Shown: piece after piece, positions 1-4,630 of the stretch | How the letters are laid out: each line of letters begins with the position of its first letter | Position numbering within the stretch: the stretch's first letter is position 1 | Origin: a bacterium | GTDB lineage: Bacteria > SZUA-79 > Acidulodesulfobacterales > Acidulodesulfobacteraceae | Direction of reading: 5' to 3' | Assembly: GCA_021813595.1 (NCBI GenBank) | Contig: JAKAKF010000272.1 | Span: 1-5,462, forward strand | Length of the DNA: 5,462 nt | Position numbers and translations under genes: made by a program | The notes under the pieces: model-generated | Databases searched by the model: none | What the model saw: the letters and a program-made list of their open reading frames with translations, nothing else | What the model was told of the DNA's origin: nothing

Positions 1-66
1 TGAACGTCTATCAACATTGGTTAATTTTATCAAAAAAACACAATAAAAAAAAGGCGAAAATAACAG

Positions 67-103
67 AAAAAGGTGCCGGAATTCAATTCCGGCACCTTTT
101 TTT
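67..103. terminator. Bidirectional Rho-independent terminator closing the pil operon
   Basis: A perfect inverted repeat has arms at 67-83 and 85-101 around a single central base (84). Its GC-rich core, GGTGCCGG/CCGGCACC, is flanked by AATT toward the loop and by A and T runs on the outside. Read on the minus strand it lies about 40 nt past the pilQ stop and ends in a T run, as an intrinsic terminator should. Read on the plus strand it is followed by seven T (97-103), so it could also stop transcripts entering from the left. The real RNA loop would be about 5-7 nt, because the innermost bases cannot pair sterically. The hairpin is seen directly; termination in both directions is inferred. Confidence 0.9.
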
Positions 104-141
104 ACATTCCTTTTTTCTAATAAATATTTATCTCTCAATAT

Positions 142-1575
142 TTAGCTGTTTATTATTCTCGGCGTAATAAATATCATAAGCTCGTCCTTGGAGTAACTTA
201 TATTTTGCGATTTAAAAAGCCAGCCCAGAAGAGGAATGCTCATAAGTCCAGGAATTCCGTTATTAGTAACGGTTTTGCTCATCTGATAAACTCCGCCTAT
301 AACTACTGTCTGTCCGTTTTTAATTATAACGGTTGAATTTGCGCTTTCCGTGTCAAGGGTAGCCTGCGCGCCTGAAACGGGTGGAGCGACCGTATTATTA
401 GACGAGTTTATAACGAGTTTTACGTTGCCGTTTGCCATAATATGGGGAGTGATCTGAAGCGAAATCTGCGCGGTAATCGCCTGCGGAGCGGCTGTAGCGC
501 CGACTCCGGCTACGCCGGGCAGATAAAGCGTCTGACCCTTTTCTATAGTGGCGGTCTGGTTATTAAGAACGACTACTTTAGGCGAAGCAATGGATTTTGC
601 TTTAGACAAACTTTCCAGCGCCTGAAGCGTAGCGTTTATACTGGCATAAGAGTTTAATATTCCGACTGTAAAAGTTCCTGCCGACGGCTGCGTCGTAAGC
701 GTCGGGCTCAGTCCCGGACCCGAAGGCGTTCCTGTAGTTTCTCCGCTGAAATAATTAGGCGATACCGCGGCGTTTGAAGAAGTCGGAGCCGAGCCGAGAT
801 AACTGCCGTTCCAGTTTATGCCAAGCTGGTTGGAATAGTTTTTGCTGACCTCCACCATTTTTGCGACAATCTCGACTTCAGGCGTTCTCTTATCAAGCAT
901 TTTCACTAATTTTACCGCTTTTGCGACATGATTAGGGATATCCGTAATCAGCAAAGAGTGTAGCGACTTATCGTAAATAACCCTGCCCTGCGAACTTAAA
1001 ACCGATTTTACTTTTGCCATCAGCCCGCTTGCCGAAACATAGTTAATCGGAACGAGCCTTGTTACCTTATGCTCCGAAATCGCTCTTGCCTTTTTCTCGG
1101 CCGAAACCACGGACGCTATAGTTGCGGTAGAGTTTATGTAATATATCCCGTCTTTTTTAACCATTCCAAGACTGTATGCTTCGAGTATGAGAGACAAAAT
1201 ATTTTTTAGCGGAACTCTTTTCATTTTCATCGTAACGGTTCCCTTTACGTCGGAACCTATCAAGACATTCATGTCGGAAACTTTTGCAATCATTCTTATG
1301 ACATCGACTACGCTTGCATTCTGAAAATCGAAGCTGACCCTCATATCCGTAGGGTCTAAGAAGAATTTTTTAACGGTTTGGGTTTGGGGAGAACCGCCTG
1401 CCGACATAGACGATGACGGCGATGCGGATACAACCGGCTGAACTCCCGCCGGCGCGGCAACCGCCGTTCCGCTCCCGCCGCCCTGTCCGGCATATACAAG
1501 CGCCGCCCCGTATATAACGTATATAAATGCCCCGAATGCAAACAAAACCGTTAAAAAGAATGTTCGCTTTTTCAT
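142..1575 (-). CDS. pilQ: Short type IV pilus secretin PilQ
   Basis: Outer-membrane secretin of 477 aa that forms the multimeric channel through which the type IV pilus passes. It starts with a Sec signal peptide (KKR, then a hydrophobic stretch; likely cleavage after VYA, residue 29). A Gly/Ala/Ser/Pro-rich linker follows (about 30-68). Next come an STN/N0 domain (about 80-148), one NolW-type N1 domain (about 171-230) and the secretin domain (about 236-475). Secretin hallmarks are SPKVVVLNNQTATIEKGQ (331-348), ITPHIMANGNVKL (375-387), TVVIGGVY (423-430), GLMSIPLLGWLFKS (443-456) and a terminal ITPRI. The ATG is preceded by GAGGAAA at 7-8 nt spacing. PilQ proteins usually run to about 700 aa with one or more N-terminal AMIN domains; none is present. 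An N0-N1-secretin protein could in principle serve another secretin machine, but the pilMNOP neighbours make PilQ the best call. It is the last gene of the operon, 58 nt after pilP. Confidence 0.93.
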   Translation of the reverse strand: MKKRTFFLTVLFAFGAFIYVIYGAALVYAGQGGGSGTAVAAPAGVQPVVSASPSSSMSAGGSPQTQTVKKFFLDPTDMRVSFDFQNASVVDVIRMIAKVSDMNVLIGSDVKGTVTMKMKRVPLKNILSLILEAYSLGMVKKDGIYYINSTATIASVVSAEKKARAISEHKVTRLVPINYVSASGLMAKVKSVLSSQGRVIYDKSLHSLLITDIPNHVAKAVKLVKMLDKRTPEVEIVAKMVEVSKNYSNQLGINWNGSYLGSAPTSSNAAVSPNYFSGETTGTPSGPGLSPTLTTQPSAGTFTVGILNSYASINATLQALESLSKAKSIASPKVVVLNNQTATIEKGQTLYLPGVAGVGATAAPQAITAQISLQITPHIMANGNVKLVINSSNNTVAPPVSGAQATLDTESANSTVIIKNGQTVVIGGVYQMSKTVTNNGIPGLMSIPLLGWLFKSQNISYSKDELMIFITPRIINS

Positions 1576-1633
1576 ATTATTTTCCTCGTTTTAATTATTA
1601 TAATTCAAAATCTTGTTCTTATCCTGCAATTAT

Positions 1634-2116
1634 TTATTTTAATCCCATAACGACGTTCATCGAGCGCATTTGTCCGAGAATATTATATGTCCTTTCGACC
1701 AAATTTACCTCGCTTCCGTTTATCGAAACCACCCTTGCCCTGTTTACGCCGACTAACGAACCTACGGTGATTATATACGACCTGTTATCCGGGGTTTGCA
1801 GCATCGCAAAATATTTTCCCCTCCTGTTCATAATGCCAACTACCCTTAGCGATGAAATGCCGTATTGCAGAAGAGGCAGTTCGCCCGCTTTGAACGACGT
1901 AACGTGTTTTTGGGTATATAAAAACGTCTGGAACGGGTCTCTCTTTAAATAATAAGGATATGCGACGCCGGGTTTGACGGTGGCCGCAGCAACGCTTTTA
2001 TTGCTGTCGTTTTTATTAGTCCCGGCAAAACAAAGCGCGCTTTTAAAAACTGAAAAAACGGCAAAAACGATTAAGGCCGCTGACGCCGATTTTCCGATTA
2101 TTCTTTTTATATCCAT
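1634..2116 (-). CDS. pilP: Type IV pilus assembly protein PilP
   Basis: PilP-family periplasmic protein of 160 aa that connects the PilN/PilO inner-membrane pair to the N0 region of the PilQ secretin. A hydrophobic N-terminus (about 11-31) precedes a short disordered linker (32-52). The conserved YYLKRDPFQTF motif follows (55-65), then a beta-rich homology domain (about 80-160) with LRVVGIM, the substrate-like PDNRSYIITVGSLVG stretch and VERTYNILGQ near the end. These match the family pattern of RDPF, L-x-G, VG-x-x-G and E-x-x-x-D/N-x-x-G. Known PilP proteins are usually inner-membrane lipoproteins. Here the only nearby cysteine is C29, preceded by SAL, which is not a lipobox, so the protein is either cleaved after CFA (31) or held by the uncleaved segment. 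The ATG has an AGAGGT ribosome binding site six bases upstream. The gene lies 49 nt after pilO and 58 nt before pilQ. Confidence 0.87.
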   Translation of the reverse strand: MDIKRIIGKSASAALIVFAVFSVFKSALCFAGTNKNDSNKSVAAATVKPGVAYPYYLKRDPFQTFLYTQKHVTSFKAGELPLLQYGISSLRVVGIMNRRGKYFAMLQTPDNRSYIITVGSLVGVNRARVVSINGSEVNLVERTYNILGQMRSMNVVMGLK

Positions 2117-2165
2117 TTCATACCTCTTGTTCTTATTCCCGCAAATAAAAGTTTCACGTCGTTTC

Positions 2166-2792
2166 TCACGGTTTTTTAACCGCAGGCGCCTTCGCCGCCG
2201 TTTTAACGGGAGGCTTAGCCGGAGGAGCTCCTATAAAAGAAAAAGCCGTTCCGTTGAAAGAAACCGAAACCTTATGTCCCTTGGAAGCCCTTGAAATAGC
2301 AACGTTATGCACATCTACTATTCTTTTCATAACCGCAAGCTTATAAAAAAACTTATAGACGTTATAAAAATCTCCGCTTATATTCATAGAAAACGGGACG
2401 GTTTCATAAAAACCTTTGGCGGCGCCTTTTTCAGGCTTAAACATTTTTAAATTAAGATTCAGGGCTTTTTCATAGTTTGAAATTTTCATTAAAAGCTGAG
2501 GTATGTTTTTCTTCGACGGAAGTTCCTCAAGAAGCCCCGCAAATTCTTTATTTAGTTTCTTATACTGCTTTAATAACGCGGGATAGCTTCTGACCGTCGC
2601 CAAGTACGAATTATATTTTGCGGTTATCCCGCTCAATTCGGTCTGTTTTTGCAAGGCTTTCGCCCTCAGTCCCGAATAGACGAAATAATAGTATATCCCC
2701 ATTATCGCTATAAATAAAATAATGCTAATAACCGTTCCGAGAACCGCCGGATTGCCGAAATTGATTTTCGATTTAATCGATTTAATATCCAT
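2166..2792 (-). CDS. pilO: Type IV pilus inner-membrane protein PilO
   Basis: Bitopic inner-membrane protein of 208 aa that pairs with PilN in the T4P alignment complex. It has a short cytoplasmic N-terminus, one membrane segment (about 18-40) and a Lys/Glu-rich coiled-coil region (about 42-90). The PilO ferredoxin-like core (about 91-187) follows. Family motifs are LPSKKNIPQLLMKI (91-104), MFKPEKG, GFYETVPFSMNISGDFYNVYKFFYKLAVMKRIVDV (about 127-161) and the final beta strand VSVSFNGTAFSF. The tail (189-208) is an Ala/Lys/Pro-rich extension that looks disordered. The ATG lies 19 nt after the pilN stop. Upstream sequence is G-rich (GGCGGGGCGG) but is not a textbook Shine-Dalgarno sequence, so coupling to pilN translation is plausible. 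Identification is strong both from motifs and from gene order. Confidence 0.92.
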   Translation of the reverse strand: MDIKSIKSKINFGNPAVLGTVISIILFIAIMGIYYYFVYSGLRAKALQKQTELSGITAKYNSYLATVRSYPALLKQYKKLNKEFAGLLEELPSKKNIPQLLMKISNYEKALNLNLKMFKPEKGAAKGFYETVPFSMNISGDFYNVYKFFYKLAVMKRIVDVHNVAISRASKGHKVSVSFNGTAFSFIGAPPAKPPVKTAAKAPAVKKP

Positions 2793-2811
2793 TCTATTGC
2801 GCCGCCCCGCC

Positions 2812-3369
2812 CTATCTCTTCCCTTTTACGTTCATAGTTAAAGCAAAACTTTGAAGCCTTAAACCCTGTTTTTTGACTTCCGAAGTCTGGAGAAGACTCA
2901 CGCCGCCGAAAAAGCCGGTTTGGCTCAAATTGTTCATAAATATCGATTCTACCTGTCCGTCCAAAGCTATTCCGGTAACGGAAAGCAAGCCTTTATTAGA
3001 TTTTAAAGAATCAATCCATGCAAATCTTGGAATTGCCGCCGTAATATAGTAAATATATCCTATAGGACCCATCTGCTCTTTTTTTAGAGTTTTAATGACG
3101 TTAATCTTCTCGAGAATTCGCGATTCTTTTGCTTTCAACGAGTTTGCTTCTCTTACCTTAGGCATTAGCATTGCGGTCTTTTCGTTATAGGTCTTTATGC
3201 TTTGGTTTAAGCCGCCGATTTTATTATCAATGGAATATTGAAGAAAGAAGACTGCTATAGCGGCAAGAACTGCCGGAACTATCAAAAAAACCAGCAAATT
3301 CCGCAGACCGCCGGTTTCTATTCTTATTTTTATCTTTTTGGGTTTTTTATTTAAATTAATCTTAATCAA
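2812..3369 (-). CDS. pilN: Type IV pilus inner-membrane protein PilN (TTG start)
   Basis: Bitopic inner-membrane partner of PilO, 185 aa. The N-terminal cytoplasmic tail MIKINLNKKPKK contains the INL element that in this family docks into PilM; the common form is INLLP, and here it reads INLNKKP. A basic stretch leads to one membrane segment (about 24-45). A periplasmic coiled coil (about 50-100) and a ferredoxin-like domain (about 105-182) follow, with the typical IPRFAWIDSLKSNKGLLSVTGIA pattern (113-135) and LQSFALTMNVKG at the end. The start is TTG at 3369: the first in-frame ATG is Met68, which would remove the tail and membrane segment. A strong AAGGGGAG site (3379-3386) inside the end of pilM supports the TTG. 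One base separates it from the pilM stop, which suggests coupled translation. Confidence 0.9.
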   Translation of the reverse strand: MIKINLNKKPKKIKIRIETGGLRNLLVFLIVPAVLAAIAVFFLQYSIDNKIGGLNQSIKTYNEKTAMLMPKVREANSLKAKESRILEKINVIKTLKKEQMGPIGYIYYITAAIPRFAWIDSLKSNKGLLSVTGIALDGQVESIFMNNLSQTGFFGGVSLLQTSEVKKQGLRLQSFALTMNVKGKR

Positions 3370-3370
3370 T

Positions 3371-4423
3371 TTAATCTACTCCCCTTAATGCCAATCCGAC
3401 CGCGACGGCAAAAAAATGGCTCTTATCGTCTGCGATATCCTGTTTGAACAGCAAATTTCTAAAAGGATTTATATTAATCGCCGGAATATTTGTTTTTGAT
3501 TCTATATCCTCCAAAATACCCTGTAATTTGCTTGAACCTCCGGTCAGATAAACTTTTTTGGGATACTGCTTGTCGTTGTTTGCGGCAAAATAATCTATCG
3601 TTCTTTGAATTTCCGACGTTACCCTCGACAGTATCATATCTAGGTATATCGAATAATCGGATTTAAAATCTTCGCCTCTGCCGCCTAAATTGCCGATTTT
3701 TATATTTTCCGCTTCGTTAGCATCTATCTGAAATTTTTTTGCTATTTCTTCCGTGATATTCATCCCGCCAATGGGTATATCTCTTCTGAATAAATTTACG
3801 CCCTTCTGAAGCACATGGACGTTCGTTTCCGACGCTCCTATTTTTACTATGGCCGTCAATTCGTCGAATTCTTCCGGATAATTAAAATTAAACATATTTT
3901 CCAGCGCTATGCAATCGACGTCCACTATTGCGGGATTCAATCCGCATTGATGAATAAAATTCATCTGATTATCGATAATATCTTTTTTTCCCGCAACTAT
4001 CATAATTAGATTGCTGCCGGCATCGTTAGGAGAATCGCCCAAAACGATGTAATCCAGAAATACCTCGTTAATATCGTAAGTAATATATCTTTGGGCCTCG
4101 TAATATATCGAAGAATCAAGCTCGTTAGGCTTCATTTTAGGCATTTCTATGGTTTTTATTATGACATGTTTACAAGGTATTCCTATGGCGACTTTTTTTT
4201 CGCCGATGCCGAGTTTGGAAAAAGAGCTTTTAAGATAGGAGGCGGCCGAAGCGGGGTCGTTTACAGTGCCGCCGCCGACGGCGCCCGCAGGCAGGTCTAT
4301 TACGTCAAGAGCATCGATATAATATTTGCGTCCAGACTTGGACAATTCGAGAACTTTAAGAGAGTTAGAGCCTATATCGACTCCGACGCCAGTTTTCGAA
4401 CCGATGCCTAATTTTAAAGCCAT
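3371..4423 (-). CDS. pilM: Type IV pilus assembly ATPase-fold protein PilM
   Basis: Cytoplasmic actin/FtsA-like protein of 350 aa, the usual length for PilM. It binds ATP and the N-terminal tail of PilN, linking the alignment complex to the cytoplasmic motor parts. Nucleotide-binding motifs of the actin fold are visible in order: phosphate-1 GVDIGSNSLKVLEL (14-27), phosphate-2 AIVKIGASETNVHVL (191-205) and the adenosine motif VYLTGGSSKLQGI (291-303). Between the first two lies the SHS2-like 1C region, with MPKMKPNELDSSIYYEAQRYI (94-114), a family signature. FRRDIPIGG (212-220) and the C-terminal FAVAVGLALRG (338-348) are also typical. It is the first gene of the operon; its ATG has a weak GGGG element five bases upstream. 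Its 3' end carries the pilN ribosome binding site. Confidence 0.95.
   Translation of the reverse strand: MALKLGIGSKTGVGVDIGSNSLKVLELSKSGRKYYIDALDVIDLPAGAVGGGTVNDPASAASYLKSSFSKLGIGEKKVAIGIPCKHVIIKTIEMPKMKPNELDSSIYYEAQRYITYDINEVFLDYIVLGDSPNDAGSNLIMIVAGKKDIIDNQMNFIHQCGLNPAIVDVDCIALENMFNFNYPEEFDELTAIVKIGASETNVHVLQKGVNLFRRDIPIGGMNITEEIAKKFQIDANEAENIKIGNLGGRGEDFKSDYSIYLDMILSRVTSEIQRTIDYFAANNDKQYPKKVYLTGGSSKLQGILEDIESKTNIPAININPFRNLLFKQDIADDKSHFFAVAVGLALRGVD
3379..3386 (-). promoter_or_regulatory. Strong ribosome binding site for TTG-initiated pilN
   Basis: On the minus strand this reads AAGGGGAG, followed by a 9-nt spacer and the TTG at 3369-3367. It lies inside the last codons of pilM, so a ribosome finishing pilM would sit over the pilN start. 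It decides the pilN start, because no ATG is available before the membrane segment. Confidence 0.75.
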
Positions 4424-4462
4424 ATTAGCCCCGTAGAGAATTATACTTATATAGTATATATC

Positions 4463-4477
4463 GGCTTTTTAAGAGCC
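4463..4477. repeat. Short imperfect palindrome in the pilM leader
   Basis: GGCT (4463-4466) and AGCC (4474-4477) are complementary, with a T/A-rich middle that also pairs except for one mismatch. It would lie in the 5' leader of the pil transcript if the promoter at 4511-4539 is used. It could be a small hairpin or a protein site. At four GC-containing pairs it may also be chance. Confidence 0.3.
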
Positions 4478-4479
4478 TG

Positions 4480-4509
4480 CTTTAATAATATTATCTTTAA
4501 TAATATTAT
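4480..4509. repeat. Perfect 15-bp tandem repeat near the pilM promoter
   Basis: CTTTAATAATATTAT occurs twice back to back (4480-4494 and 4495-4509) with no mismatch. Each copy contains the palindromic core ATAATATTAT, so two dyads are spaced 15 bp centre to centre. The repeat is just downstream of the predicted pilM -10 box, a position typical of repressor sites. Low sequence complexity makes a slippage duplication a real alternative. Confidence 0.65.
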
Positions 4510-4512
4510 TAA
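4497..4512. promoter_or_regulatory. 16-bp AT-only palindrome, candidate operator
   Basis: TTAATAATATTATTAA is a perfect dyad with its centre between 4504 and 4505. It covers the downstream edge of the predicted pilM -10 box (4511-4516) and the expected transcription start near 4504. This placement suits a regulator that blocks RNA polymerase. The sequence fact is certain; a regulatory role is inference, since AT-only palindromes arise easily. Confidence 0.4.
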
Positions 4513-4539
4513 GATAACCTCAATTAAATTGAAAGTCAA
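4511..4539 (-). promoter_or_regulatory. Candidate sigma70-type promoter of the pilMNOPQ operon
   Basis: Read on the minus strand, a -35 box TTGACT (4539-4534) is followed by a 17-bp spacer and a -10 box TATCTT (4516-4511). The -35 matches five of six consensus bases and the -10 four of six. The expected start near 4504 gives a leader of about 80 nt before the pilM ATG. I saw no convincing sigma54 element (GG-N10-GC type) here. The region upstream of the -35 box is rich in A and T runs, which may act as an UP element. Confidence 0.5.
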
Positions 4540-4579
4540 GTTTTTTATTATTTTTTATAAAAATTATAATCTTTTTGGT

Positions 4580-4607
4580 TTGATTTTAAATTCAAAAATC
4601 GTATAAT
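4580..4607 (+). promoter_or_regulatory. Candidate sigma70-type promoter of the glycosyltransferase gene
   Basis: TTGATT (4580-4585), a 16-bp spacer and a perfect TATAAT (4602-4607) form a good plus-strand promoter. Transcription would begin near 4614, leaving a leader of only about 17 nt before the ATG at 4631. The two divergent promoter candidates lie about 40 bp apart between their -35 boxes, so they may influence each other. Confidence 0.6.
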
Positions 4608-4630
4608 GTTTCTAAAAAAAATTATAAATT

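Noticed and set aside
1..17. Possible minus-strand gene starting at ATG 17-15 and running off the left edge, or a plus-strand gene ending with TGA at 1-3.
   Set aside because: Only five codons or one stop codon would be visible, with no Shine-Dalgarno sequence; neither can be supported.
442..657. Antisense open frames inside pilQ and others at 1974-2294, 3815-4009 and 4091-4411, plus a same-strand alternate frame at 1356-1541.
   Set aside because: All lie within convincingly identified pil genes in other frames, have Arg/Tyr/Phe-rich non-protein-like composition and no ribosome binding site I could credit.
142..1575. Secretin of a type II or type III secretion system instead of a pilus.
   Set aside because: The N2/N3 modules of GspD are missing, and the adjoining pilM, pilN, pilO and pilP in canonical order point to type IV pili.
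1527..1952. A plus-strand open frame of 141 codons across the pilP/pilQ junction.
   Set aside because: It is antisense to two well-supported genes, has no recognisable motif, and is explained as a shadow of their coding frames.
2117..2165. A missed small gene or hairpin in the 49-nt pilO-pilP gap or the 58-nt pilP-pilQ gap (1576-1633).
   Set aside because: Neither gap holds an inverted repeat or an open frame of useful size; they contain only the ribosome binding sites of the next gene.
4450..4482. A second minus-strand -10-like box, TATACT at 4458-4453, closer to pilM.
   Set aside because: The positions 16-18 bp upstream read AGCAGG or similar, with no -35 likeness, so the TTGACT/TATCTT pair at 4511-4539 is preferred.
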